A stretch of DNA of 64,000 nt. It comes from Pseudomonadota bacterium (lineage in GTDB: Bacteria; Pseudomonadota; Gammaproteobacteria; Burkholderiales; Burkholderiaceae_C). Of this stretch, positions 48,146-59,458 are shown one piece after another. A model generated the notes under the pieces. The model did not search any database. It was not told the DNA's origin and worked only from the letters and a program-made list of their open reading frames with translations. The position numbers and the translations under genes are program-made. The stretch's first letter is position 1. Every line of letters begins with the position of its first letter. Location: contig JAKAXL010000011.1 in assembly GCA_021816585.1 (NCBI GenBank), positions 1-64,000 on the forward strand, in the 5' to 3' direction.

Positions 48146-48156
48146 GATGCCATCAC

Positions 48157-49374
48157 TCAGGCACCGCCGCCGCCCACCGCGTCGTCATTGGCGAGGTCGA
48201 CGGCGGCGAGGCGCCAATGGCGCATGGCCTGGTCCTCGCGCTCGATGCGCTCGTGCAGGCGGGCCAGCGAGGCGTGGATCTGGCCGCGCAGACGCCGCTC
48301 GTCGGGCTGGCATTGCTCCAGCGCGCGCTGCAGGTATTGCTGCGCCTTGCCCCACAGTTCGAGCTCGGCGCAGCAGCGCGCCGCCAGGAAACTGGCCTGC
48401 GCCTCCTGCGGCCAGCGGTCCATCCAGGCCTCGGCCTGCGCGACGAAACTCGCGTCGATGCCGTCGAGCATGCCGCGCAGCGCGGGCATCAGCGCAGCCG
48501 GCTCGGCGTCGGCCACGTGCAGCGCGTCCACCAGCAGCGCGCGCGCCTGGGTGGCCTCGCCGGCCTGCGCGAAACCGCGCGCCGCCGCCACCGCGACCTG
48601 CGGGTCGTGGCGCAGCGACGTGTCGAAGGACTTCCACATCGCGCGCAGCGCCTCGGCGTCGTGGTCGGCCTGGCGGATCAGCCCCAGCGCGGCGCCGTGG
48701 ATCATCGCCTGCGCCGCCGCCGGATGCAGCCCGTGGTGCTTGCGCAGCGCGCCGGCCAGGCGCAGCACCTCGGCGTGGTCGTGCAGCGCGCGCGCCGCCG
48801 TCAAGGCCAGGCGCATGGTCTGGGTGCGCCGTTGCACGCCCCCCGACAAGCCGCGCAGCGCGCGCTGCGCGGCCTGCGCGTCGCGCGCCTCGATCTGCCA
48901 CTGCGCCAGCAGCAGCGCGCCGGTCTCGCGCGCCGCCGACGGCAGTGCGTCCAGGTAGGCGTCGCGGCGCTCGTAGGCCTGCATGGCCTGTGCCGCCTGC
49001 GCCGCGGTCAGCAACGCCCCCGGGCGAAACGCATCGACCTCGGCCGCGCGCGCCGCCGCGCGCTCGGCGCGCCGGAAGCGACCGCCCAGGTGGTGCAGCA
49101 GGGATTCATGCAGCGCCGCACCCGCCACCTGCAGGCGCCGGCGGCTGCGGAAACGCGCCGCGGCGCGCGGCAGCCCGAGCAGCAGGCTGAGCGCACGCAC
49201 CGCGACGTACAGCAGCACGAAGGCCAGCAGCAGCAGCAGCACCGCCAGGTTCAGCGAGAGGTCGACGCGGTACGGAGGAAGCAGGATGGCGATGTTGCCG
49301 GGGCGGCCGCTGGCGGCCATCGCCAGCAGCGCGGCGCCGAGCGCCAGGGTGACCAGCCAGGCCAGCCAGCGCAT
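48157..49374 (-). CDS. hemY: HemY-like heme biosynthesis protein
   Basis: MRWLAWLVTLALGAALLAMAASGRPGNIAILLPPYRVDLSLNLAVLLLLLAFVLLYVAVR.., TPR-rich remainder. Confidence 0.9.
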   Translation of the reverse strand: MRWLAWLVTLALGAALLAMAASGRPGNIAILLPPYRVDLSLNLAVLLLLLAFVLLYVAVRALSLLLGLPRAAARFRSRRRLQVAGAALHESLLHHLGGRFRRAERAAARAAEVDAFRPGALLTAAQAAQAMQAYERRDAYLDALPSAARETGALLLAQWQIEARDAQAAQRALRGLSGGVQRRTQTMRLALTAARALHDHAEVLRLAGALRKHHGLHPAAAQAMIHGAALGLIRQADHDAEALRAMWKSFDTSLRHDPQVAVAAARGFAQAGEATQARALLVDALHVADAEPAALMPALRGMLDGIDASFVAQAEAWMDRWPQEAQASFLAARCCAELELWGKAQQYLQRALEQCQPDERRLRGQIHASLARLHERIEREDQAMRHWRLAAVDLANDDAVGGGGA

Positions 49375-50549
49375 CAGTGGCTCCCCAGCCCGAGGTTGGC
49401 CAGCACCAGCAGCGACTGCAGGTTGGCCGCCGGCTGCGACGTCAGGTCCACCTGCGCGATCTGGGCCGCCAGCGCCCGCGCCATCACGGTGGCGGGCTGG
49501 TGGGTGTCGAACTGGGTGCGCAGCACGCGCTGGATGTCCTGCATGTCGGACTCGAAGCCCACGGCATTGCGCGACAGCAGGTCCAGCCGCGCATTGAGCA
49601 CGCGCAGCTTCAGGTTGGCACGCAGGAACTGCTGCTGCGTCGGCGACGCCAGCAGCGCGTCGGGGTGATCGATGCGGGTGATCGTGACCAGCGAGCGCGC
49701 CTGGCGCCACGCCTCCCAGCCCCAGTGCGACAACCAGGCCTTCCAGCCCGAGGCGGCCGGCGCGGATGCCGGGGCGGCCGTCGGCGGGCCCGACTGCAGC
49801 GGGCTGGCGGAACCGAGCACCTGCAGCCCGTCGACCATCGCGGCGAGCTGGTCCAGGCGCTGCGCGGCCACCGGCACGTCGGGAACGACGGCCGACTTCA
49901 GGTGCGTCAGGTCCGCCTGCACCGCGCGCGCCACCAGCAGCGCGCGCGGGCTGCCCACGCGCTGCAGGCGCGTCAGGCTGGCCTGCAGCGTGCCGATCAG
50001 CGGATGCAGCGAGCCTGTCAGCTCGGCCTGCTGCTGCGCCAGCCCGATCAGCTCGGCGGTCTGTCCCAGGAAGGCGTCGTCACGCGTCCTGGCCAGCTGC
50101 TGCACCAGTTGCTGCAGCGCCTCGCGCTGGGCCGCGAGGTCCTGCTCGCGGGACTGCAGCACGGCGATCTTGGCGGCGAGGTCGCGCGTGGCCTGCACGT
50201 TCTGCGTGGCGATGGTGCGCGCCTCGATGGCGTGGGTCTGCGCCTGCTGCAGGCGCTGCGCGATCTGCTCCTGGGTCTGGTACAGGCGCTGGTTCAGCCA
50301 CCAGGCGACCGCGCCGACCAGCACCAGCAGCACCAGCAGCGCCAGCCATACCGCCGGCCCGGCACGCCCGCCGCGGGCCGGCACCGCTGCCGGGAACGCC
50401 GGCGCGGAGGCGGCCGGGGACGCCGCAGCCGCGCCAGCCCCGGGGGCGGGCCCGGCCGCCGGCCCGGGAGCCGGCCCCGCGGCCGCGGCAGGAGGCAGCG
50501 CGGGATTCGCCCCGGGCGACGGATCGTCAGCAAGATTGGACTCGGACAT
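49374..50549 (-). CDS. hemX: HemX / uroporphyrinogen-III C-methyltransferase-like membrane protein
   Basis: MSESNLADDPSPGANPALPPAAAAG.., one TM (GPAVWLALLVLLVLVGAVAWWLNQRL) then coiled coil; start of hemY overlaps its stop. Confidence 0.88.
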   Translation of the reverse strand: MSESNLADDPSPGANPALPPAAAAGPAPGPAAGPAPGAGAAAASPAASAPAFPAAVPARGGRAGPAVWLALLVLLVLVGAVAWWLNQRLYQTQEQIAQRLQQAQTHAIEARTIATQNVQATRDLAAKIAVLQSREQDLAAQREALQQLVQQLARTRDDAFLGQTAELIGLAQQQAELTGSLHPLIGTLQASLTRLQRVGSPRALLVARAVQADLTHLKSAVVPDVPVAAQRLDQLAAMVDGLQVLGSASPLQSGPPTAAPASAPAASGWKAWLSHWGWEAWRQARSLVTITRIDHPDALLASPTQQQFLRANLKLRVLNARLDLLSRNAVGFESDMQDIQRVLRTQFDTHQPATVMARALAAQIAQVDLTSQPAANLQSLLVLANLGLGSH

Positions 50550-50656
50550 GGCGCCGATTCTAGGCAAGCTGCGGCGGCGCGCCACGCGCACGCCGCCAGC
50601 ACGCTGCGATCGTGGGGGAAAACCCCCTCCTCGCGACCCGCCGCGGCGGCGAAGCT

Positions 50657-51481
50657 TCAGCGCCCGTCGCGCAAGGCGCGCAGCAGCGCGTCGGCGCCGG
50701 ACTCGACGAGGTCGACGCGCCCGAAGCCGGCCTCGCGCGCCGCCTGCGCCACCCGCGGGTGCTGCACCAGCGCGCGCCGCTGCGCCAATTCCCGGGTCGG
50801 CTGCAGGCCCGCCGCGCGCAGCAGCCCGCACAGGTTGTGCAGCGCCGAGGCCGCTCCGATCTGCCACGGCGCCCCCAGTTCCAGCAGTTCCCGCAGGTGT
50901 CGCAGGCAGTGCGGGTCGGCCGGTGGAGCGACGCGCCGGTACACCTCCAGCACATCGACCTCGGCACCGGCCCCGCGCAGGGTCTCGGCGAGCCAGTCGC
51001 GGCCGCCGTCGCCGCGCAGGATCAGCACCCGCGTGCCCTGCCAGGCATCCCCGTGCCAGGCACGCAGCACATGCCACAGCGCCTCGGAGTCGGCGCCGCC
51101 TCGCGAGGCGCACAGCAGCTGCGGCAGCGCTGCGCCGCGCGCGCGCAGGCCCCGCTCGAAGGCCTCCCGGCTGGCCGCGCCGATCAGCCCGACCGCGCAG
51201 GAGCCCGGCCACGCGCCGTCGCGCAGGCGCAACGCCGCCTGCACCGCCGACGGACTGACGGGGATCGCCAGCTGCCAGTCCTGCAGATGCCGCAGGGCTT
51301 CACGCGCATGCGCTTCGTCGGAGGGTCCGACGATGTGAATCAGCGGGAAGGCGTGCAGCTGCACCCCGGCCGCGCGCAACGCGGCGTCCTGCGCGGACTG
51401 CGGCTGCACGACCGCGGGATCGACCGCACGCGTCGTGATCAGGCGCGGCGTGCCGGAATCGGTCTCGCGGCCCTGCTGCAT
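50657..51481 (-). CDS. hemD: uroporphyrinogen-III synthase
   Basis: MQQGRETDSGTPRLITTRAVDPAVVQPQSAQ..; between hemC and hemX. Confidence 0.88.
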   Translation of the reverse strand: MQQGRETDSGTPRLITTRAVDPAVVQPQSAQDAALRAAGVQLHAFPLIHIVGPSDEAHAREALRHLQDWQLAIPVSPSAVQAALRLRDGAWPGSCAVGLIGAASREAFERGLRARGAALPQLLCASRGGADSEALWHVLRAWHGDAWQGTRVLILRGDGGRDWLAETLRGAGAEVDVLEVYRRVAPPADPHCLRHLRELLELGAPWQIGAASALHNLCGLLRAAGLQPTRELAQRRALVQHPRVAQAAREAGFGRVDLVESGADALLRALRDGR

Positions 51482-51527
51482 GGCACAGCCTTCCGTATCC
51501 CTTGCGCGTCGCGCGAAACCCGCGACC

Positions 51528-52499
51528 TCAGAGGCGCTGCAACTGATCGAGCAATGGCTGCGCACCCTGTTCGTACAGGCTGTGCGCGGCGGCGGCACCG
51601 AGCTGCTCGGCCTGCGTCGCGTCCTGCACCGGCGCGCGCACCTCGGCGCGCAGCACCCGCGACGCGTCGGGCAGGCCGAGCACCGCGCGCAGGCACAGCC
51701 CGCCGTCGGGCTCCCACTGCGCGTGCGCGCCCAGCGGCGTGCTGCAGCTGCCGCCGAGGACCCGCGCCAGCGCGCGCTCGGCCAGCGCCGCCAGCGCCGT
51801 CGGCAGGTGCTGCAGCGCGCGCAGCCGCGCGGCGAGTTCGGGCTCGGCGCTGCGGATTTCCAGGCCCAGCGCGGCCTGCCCCGGTGCCGGCAGCATCTGC
51901 CGCGTGTCGATGAAGGCACGGATGCGTTCGCGCAGTCCCAGGCGCAGCAGCCCGGCGGCAGCCAGCACGATGCCGTCGTACAGCCCTTCGTCGAGCTTGC
52001 GCAGGCGGGTGTCCAGGTTGCCGCGCAGCGGCTGCACCTGCAGATCGGGGCGCAGCGCGCGGATCTGCATCTCGCGGCGCAGGCTGGAGGTGCCGACCAC
52101 CGCGCCCTGCGGAAGTTCCAGGAAATGCGCGGCGCGCTGCGACACCCAGGCGTCGCGCGGATCCTCGCGCTCGAGGATCGCGCACAGCTCGAAACCCTCG
52201 GGCAGCTGCATCGGAACGTCCTTCAGCGAATGCACCGCGAGATCGGCGCTGCGCTGCTGCATCGCCGTCTCCAGCTCCTTCACGAACAGCCCCTTGCCGC
52301 CGACCTTCGACAGCGAGCGGTCGAGGATCTGGTCGCCGCGCGTGGTCATCGCATGGATGCGCACCGGCGTGGCCGGGTCGAGTTCGAGCAGGCGCGCGCG
52401 CACATGCTCGGCCTGCCACAGCGCGAGGCGGCTTTCGCGCGACGCGATGACCAACCCCGCGGGGGCCGCCGCGTGGGAGGTGGACGGATGTTCGGACAT
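51528..52499 (-). CDS. hemC: hydroxymethylbilane synthase
   Basis: [22 protein letters not shown].., [27 protein letters not shown], 323 aa. Confidence 0.96.
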   Translation of the reverse strand: MSEHPSTSHAAAPAGLVIASRESRLALWQAEHVRARLLELDPATPVRIHAMTTRGDQILDRSLSKVGGKGLFVKELETAMQQRSADLAVHSLKDVPMQLPEGFELCAILEREDPRDAWVSQRAAHFLELPQGAVVGTSSLRREMQIRALRPDLQVQPLRGNLDTRLRKLDEGLYDGIVLAAAGLLRLGLRERIRAFIDTRQMLPAPGQAALGLEIRSAEPELAARLRALQHLPTALAALAERALARVLGGSCSTPLGAHAQWEPDGGLCLRAVLGLPDASRVLRAEVRAPVQDATQAEQLGAAAAHSLYEQGAQPLLDQLQRL

Positions 52500-52689
52500 G
52501 CGGGCAATCGTAGCAGCGGGCGCGAGCGCGCCGTCGCGGACTCGCCCGCGTGGAAGGTTCCGCCAGTCGGAACGCCTGCTAGCATGCCGACAGCCCCGTC
52601 GTGCGCGCGCAGCATGGCGCACGCGATGGACTCCCCCCTTCTGCCCAGCCGGCGGCGCCGCGGCCGCCGGCCCTGCCCGCACCGCCGAC

Positions 52690-55503
<2,814 letters not shown>

Positions 55504-55538
55504 GCGGACACGGGCCCTGTGGAATAATGGCCGGCTTG

Positions 55539-55625
55539 GCCGGGATGGCGGAATCGGTAGACGCAGCGGACTCAAAATCCGCCGCCAGAAATGGTGTGGG
55601 GGTTCGAGTCCCCCTCCCGGCACCA
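55539..55625 (+). tRNA. tRNA-Leu (anticodon CAA)
   Basis: gccgggatggcggaatcggtagacgcagcggactcaaaatccgccgcc..gggggttcgagtccccctcccggcacca; anticodon stem gcgga/tccgc, loop ctcaaaa. Confidence 0.94.
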
Positions 55626-55750
55626 GTCGAAGGCAGCGCTTAACCCTTGCGATTGCAGGGGCCTTAACGCCTCGCTGCGGTAAAGGCGAGCATCATTGGA
55701 TGTCTCCGCCTCTGCTCGCGGCCAACCACGAGGCCGGACCCAGCCGCTGA

Positions 55751-56638
55751 ATGCCAATCGAACCCGGCCCTCGCATCGACACCGCCCTGGTGCAGCGACT
55801 CGTCGCCGAGCAGTTTCCGCAATGGAGCGACCTGCCCGTGCGCCCGGTCGAGCGCGGCGGCTGGGACAACCGCAGCTTCCGCCTTGGCGACGCCCTGGTC
55901 GCGCGACTGCCCAGCAGCGCCGAGTACGCCGACAAGGTCGCCCTCGAACAGCATTGGCTTCCCGGGCTTGCGCCGATGCTGCCGCAAGCGATACCCGAAC
56001 CCGTGGCACTGGGCGAACCCGCTGCGTCCTACCCCTGGCCCTGGTCGATCCGCCGCTGGATCGACGGGGTCGATGCCGCAGCCGCACCGATCCGCGATAT
56101 GAACAGCTTGGCGCGCGACCTGGCACTGTTCCTGCGCGCGCTGCATGCCATCGACGCAAGCGGCGGGCCCGGACCGGGCAGGCACAACTTCCAGCGCGGC
56201 GGGCCACTGGCGTCCTACGACGGCGAGACCCGCGCGGCTCTGGCCGCGCTGCGGGGCCGGATCGACACCGCAGCCGCGTCCCGTCTCTGGGACGCAGCGC
56301 TGGCGGCCTACTGGACAGGGCCGGCGCTCTGGCTGCACGGCGACGTCGCCGCGGGAAACCTGCTGCTGCGAGACGGCACCCTGTGTGCGGTGATCGATTT
56401 CGGCGGCATGGCCGTCGGCGACCCGGCCTGCGACCTGGCGATCGCCTGGACGCTGTTCGACCCGGCCTCCCGCCAGGTGTTCCGCGACACCCTCGGCGCT
56501 GACGACGGCATGTGGGTTCGTGGACGGGGTTGGGCACTGTGGAAGGCCCTGATCGTGCTCGCCGGGTGTCCCGGGACCGATCCACAGCAAATTCCGTCGT
56601 CAAGACAAGTCCTGGAAGTCATGCTCTCCGACTTCTGA
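55751..56638 (+). CDS. aminoglycoside phosphotransferase-family kinase
   Basis: 295 aa; LWLHGDVAAGNLLLRDGTLCAVIDFGGMAVGDPACDLAIAW catalytic motifs intact. Confidence 0.9.
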   Translation: MPIEPGPRIDTALVQRLVAEQFPQWSDLPVRPVERGGWDNRSFRLGDALVARLPSSAEYADKVALEQHWLPGLAPMLPQAIPEPVALGEPAASYPWPWSIRRWIDGVDAAAAPIRDMNSLARDLALFLRALHAIDASGGPGPGRHNFQRGGPLASYDGETRAALAALRGRIDTAAASRLWDAALAAYWTGPALWLHGDVAAGNLLLRDGTLCAVIDFGGMAVGDPACDLAIAWTLFDPASRQVFRDTLGADDGMWVRGRGWALWKALIVLAGCPGTDPQQIPSSRQVLEVMLSDF

Positions 56639-56655
56639 GTCCATTCCGCTCATCG

Positions 56656-56883
56656 ATGCACATGCCGGGCAACCAACAATGGTCGGGGTCCGCGCCACGG
56701 ATCCGCCTCGCCGAACCCTCGGATCTGGCCGCCCTCGCCGATCTGCGATGGAGGCTTTGCAGCGGCGACGCCGAAGACGAGGCCATACCCAGGGCCAAAT
56801 CCGAGTTTCTGCTGGCGGGCGGCACGAAAGCCACCCAGAGCACCGATGTGCGGCGCGCCATCAGCATGGCCAAGGAGATCTGA
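56656..56883 (+). pseudogene. chimeric remnant: GNAT acetyltransferase N-terminus joined in frame to an addiction-module toxin C-terminus
   Basis: MHMPGNQQWSGSAPRIRLAEPSDLAALADLRWRLCSGDAEDEAIPRAKSEF (GNAT-like start) then LLAGGTKATQSTDVRRAISMAKEI (like LLCGGDK-TQ-KDI-AK-LA of COG3657-type toxins), 3 nt before an antitoxin gene. Confidence 0.65.
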
Positions 56884-56886
56884 ACG

Positions 56887-57189
56887 ATGCCCCAGAAATA
56901 CATTCCATTCGACATCGTCTCCGAACTCGATTCGGATGAAGCCATTGCCGAGTACCTTCGCCAAGTGTTCTCCGACGGCGATGCCGACGAAATCATCCGC
57001 GCCCTGGGACATGTCGCGCGCGCCCGCGGCATGACGAAGCTGGCCGCCGACACCGGCCTTGGCCGGGAAAACCTCTACAACGCCCTCAAGCCCGGTGCGA
57101 AACCCCGTTTCGACACGATCCTGCGCGTATGCCGCGCGCTGGGAGTCGATCTGGCCGTCAAGCCGCACAGTGAGCTGCCCGCTGGCTGA
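56887..57189 (+). CDS. addiction module antidote protein (COG3636-like HTH)
   Basis: MPQKYIPFDIVSELDSDEAIAEYLRQVFSDGDADEIIRALGHVARARGMTKLAADTGLGRENLYNALKPGAKPRFDTILRVCRALGVDLAVKPHSELPAG. Confidence 0.9.
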   Translation: MPQKYIPFDIVSELDSDEAIAEYLRQVFSDGDADEIIRALGHVARARGMTKLAADTGLGRENLYNALKPGAKPRFDTILRVCRALGVDLAVKPHSELPAG

Positions 57190-57296
57190 GCAAGCTCACG
57201 GCCTGAGCTCGAACGTCCAGTTCGCAGATTCGCCTGCTCCGGCGCACCAGCTTCGCGCTACGCGCCACAAGCTCCCTGCCCCAGAAGGGGCCTTGC

Positions 57297-57617
57297 TCAG
57301 GCCGCGGCTGGCTCCGGCTTCAGCGGCGCGCGCTTGATCTTTGCCGGCATGCCCGCCTTGCGGGCCTGCCACAGGTCGTAGGCCGTCTGCTGTGCGAGCC
57401 ACAAATCCGCCCGGCCGCCGCGGTCGACGCCGAGCCACTGCTCAAGTCGCAGGGCCATTTCGGTGGAGATCGCGCCTCGCCCGTTGAGCACGCGAGACAA
57501 CGCCTGGCGGCCGACGCCGAGCTGCTCGGCTGCCTCGGTCACGGTCAGGCCCAGCGCGGGCAGCACATCGTCGCGCAGGGTAAGCCCCGGGTGGGGCGGA
57601 TTGTGCATCTTGCTCAT
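57297..57617 (-). CDS. higA: HigA-family addiction module antitoxin (module 1)
   Basis: NPPHPGLTLRDDVLPALGLTVTEAAEQLGVGRQALSRVLNGRGAISTEMALRLEQWLGV. Confidence 0.92.
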   Translation of the reverse strand: MSKMHNPPHPGLTLRDDVLPALGLTVTEAAEQLGVGRQALSRVLNGRGAISTEMALRLEQWLGVDRGGRADLWLAQQTAYDLWQARKAGMPAKIKRAPLKPEPAAA

Positions 57618-57638
57618 AAGTCCTCTCCCCGTTGTCCG

Positions 57639-57917
57639 TCAGTGGTAGTCCTGATAGTCCACCAGGATCGCGTCCAGGCCATCGAAGGTGAAGGTCATGC
57701 GCCAGTTGCCGTTGACCCAGACCGACCAGTGATCGGACAAGTCGCCGCTGAGTTTGTGCAGCCGCCAGCCTGGCACGTCCATGTCCTTCGCGGACTTGGA
57801 GAGGTCGAGCCTGATCAACTGCCGCTGCAACCTAGAGGCATGAGCCGCATGGATCCCCGCCTTGCTACCGCCCTCGAAGAACGCCTGGAGGCCCTTGTGC
57901 CGGAAGGTCCTGATCAT
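57639..57917 (-). CDS. higB: HigB/RelE-family toxin (module 1)
   Basis: MIRTFRHKGLQAFFEGGSKAGIHAAHASRLQRQLIRLDLSKSAKDMDVPGWRLHKLSGDLSDHWSVWVNGNWRMTFTFDGLDAILVDYQDYH. Confidence 0.93.
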   Translation of the reverse strand: MIRTFRHKGLQAFFEGGSKAGIHAAHASRLQRQLIRLDLSKSAKDMDVPGWRLHKLSGDLSDHWSVWVNGNWRMTFTFDGLDAILVDYQDYH

Positions 57918-57924
57918 GGATCGG

Positions 57925-57953
57925 ATTGTAGTGCGTCGCGCGACATGCGACAA
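57925..57953 (-). promoter_or_regulatory. candidate sigma70 promoter/operator of higBA module 1
   Basis: Minus strand TTGTCG-N17-TACAAT with self-complementary GTCGCGCGAC (57935-57944) in the spacer; toxin ATG 7 nt after the -10. Confidence 0.55.
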
Positions 57954-58177
57954 CCGTGAGCGAGACGATGACAAGGACTTGCGCAGCTGACTCCAGCACC
58001 GCCGCTGTCGTTTGCCGCGTCGGGTGCCCATCTTTTCACGGCCGCGATGGTCGCGATGCGCAACAGATGGACTCACGGTTACATGACGGCGGACATCATT
58101 GGCAGTGTCGAGGTTGCAGCTTGGCGCGACCGCCGTCTACAGAAAGTCTCCGCTCAATTTCATTGTCGCCGCCCACA

Positions 58178-58341
58178 CTGACGGTGATCGCCGCTTCGCA
58201 CAGCGCGGCCACGCTCATGCCGTCACCGCCCACCCGCCGCGAGGTGATGGGGGCATAGGCGAGCACGTCATCGGAGCCGAAGACGATGCGCCGTTGCAGG
58301 CTCTCGGCGCCGGTGTCCACGCGCTTCAGCACGGCGGCCAC
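58178..58341 (-). pseudogene. internal fragment resembling a class A beta-lactamase
   Basis: VAAVLKRVDTGAESLQRRIVFGSDDVLAYAPITSRRVGGDGMSVAALCEAAITVS matches the family pattern after STFK (AAVL-RVD-G-L-RRI-F---D---YSPIT...GGMT-AELC-AAI--S); STFK and SDN are missing. Confidence 0.7.
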
Positions 58342-58406
58342 CTGGCGAATTGGCGTCTGAGCATGGACCGTCTCGGTGAGCGGGGAGAGCCGAAAAGGCC
58401 GTCTCG

Positions 58407-58778
58407 CTAGCCGATGACCGGTTCTGCGATCAGGACGTCTGCCGGAATACCTAGGCTCTGGTGCAGTCTGCGGATCATGGGCAAGGTCAATGGACGCTTG
58501 CGATTCAGAACCTCGTAGACGCGATTGCGCTTGCCGATCATCGGCTCCAGGTCCTTGATCGACAACCCCCCCTGTTCCATGCGGAATTTGATCGCTTCCA
58601 CAGGATCGGGAGCGCCGATGGGCCAGTGCTTCGATTCATACGCCTGCACGAGCGTGGCGAGGATGTCCAGGCGGTCCCCCTCAGGCGTGCCCGGATCCGG
58701 GTCAAGCTCGACCAGGGCCGCGATCGCCGCGAGGGCGTCCTTGTAGGCGGCCTCCGTGTGGATGGGGCGGATGTCCAT
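58407..58778 (-). CDS. HigA-like antitoxin (COG5499-like, module 2)
   Basis: 123 aa; MDIRPIHTEAAYKDALAAIAALVELDPDPGTPEGDRLDILATLVQAYESKHWPIGAPDPVEAIKFRMEQGGLSIKDLEPMIGKRNRVYEVLNRKRPLTL. Confidence 0.92.
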   Translation of the reverse strand: MDIRPIHTEAAYKDALAAIAALVELDPDPGTPEGDRLDILATLVQAYESKHWPIGAPDPVEAIKFRMEQGGLSIKDLEPMIGKRNRVYEVLNRKRPLTLPMIRRLHQSLGIPADVLIAEPVIG

Positions 58779-58795
58779 GATGTACTCCTATGCAT

Positions 58796-59098
58796 TTAGC
58801 CCATTTCGACGGTTTCCGCGTCGATCGCGTCATATTCTTTGTGCGTTCCGACGAACTTCACATAAACGACCTGCAACTTGTAAGCAATGCCCACGACCAA
58901 TCGGTAGTCGTTGCCCTTGATGTTGAAGATCACGCGACGGTTCTTCAACACGCTGGCGCTGCGGTATCGCGCCTTGATATCCGCCGGCTGAGCCCATGAG
59001 GCGCCCGTGACTTCTTCATACCAAGCCTTCAGCGGTTGTTCGGCGTCGGGATGTCGCGTCCAGAACGCCCGGAGGGCCGAGACGGCAATGACTCGCAT
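58796..59098 (-). CDS. HigB-like toxin (COG4680-like, module 2)
   Basis: MRVIAVSALRAFWTRHPDAEQPLKAWYEEVTGASWAQPADIKARYRSASVLKNRRVIFNIKGNDYRLVVGIAYKLQVVYVKFVGTHKEYDAIDAETVEMG. Confidence 0.92.
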   Translation of the reverse strand: MRVIAVSALRAFWTRHPDAEQPLKAWYEEVTGASWAQPADIKARYRSASVLKNRRVIFNIKGNDYRLVVGIAYKLQVVYVKFVGTHKEYDAIDAETVEMG

Positions 59099-59104
59099 CG
59101 GCAA

Positions 59105-59133
59105 ACGATAGTCCCAAAATGGGATCATTGCAA
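59105..59133 (-). promoter_or_regulatory. candidate sigma70 promoter/operator of TA module 2
   Basis: Minus strand TTGCAA-N17-TATCGT with TCCCA-TTT-TGGGA (59112-59124) in the spacer; toxin ATG 6 nt after the -10. Confidence 0.5.
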
Positions 59134-59390
59134 GCGCCGGGGATCGCGGGATCTTGCGGCCCATGAGCGGCCCAGGTCGCCCGTAAGCCCGCGTCGGCGC
59201 TCGGTTCTTGGTGCCCCCCTCGCACCATCGGCATAGCGGGCGGCTCGTTGCAACCGCGCCCCTGCCACACCGCCCGGCGTGCGGGTCCGGGCTATGACGA
59301 TGCCGTCGACGAGCGCAAAGCCATGCCAGAACAGGCGATGACCACACGACCGTGCAGGCGCACTGCGCCTGCTCCGCCGCGCGAGCGGTC

Positions 59391-59458
59391 CTGCGCGTGT
59401 GCCGCGCGCTGGGAGTCGATCTGGCCGTCGTCAAGCCGTACATTGAGCTGCCCGCCGG
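59391..59458 (+). repeat. diverged direct repeat of the antitoxin 3' end (57121-57186)
   Basis: ctgcgcgtgtgccgcgcgctgggagtcgatctggccgtcgtcaagccgtacattgagctgcccgccgg; translates LRVCRALGVDLAVVKPYIELPAG vs LRVCRALGVDLAVKPHSELPAG. Confidence 0.85.

Noticed and set aside
46269-49190. 973-aa plus-strand ORF opposite cysM, the transporter and hemY
   Set aside because: Ser/Arg/Ala-rich antisense shadow of real minus-strand genes.
57297-59098. A new TA family
   Set aside because: Both modules fit known HigB/HigA-type families; only the regulatory layout and the surroundings seem unusual.
59209-59221. tggtgcccccctc as a possible copy of the tRNA-Leu 3' end (attR)
   Set aside because: Only about 7 nt (tggtgcc) agree with the reverse complement of the tRNA end; too short to support an att repeat.
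59215-59300. Possible leftover 3' end of a group II intron (rc: cggacccgcacgccgggcggtgtggcaggggcgcggttgc)
   Set aside because: A resemblance from memory only; no reverse transcriptase or domain V structure could be identified.
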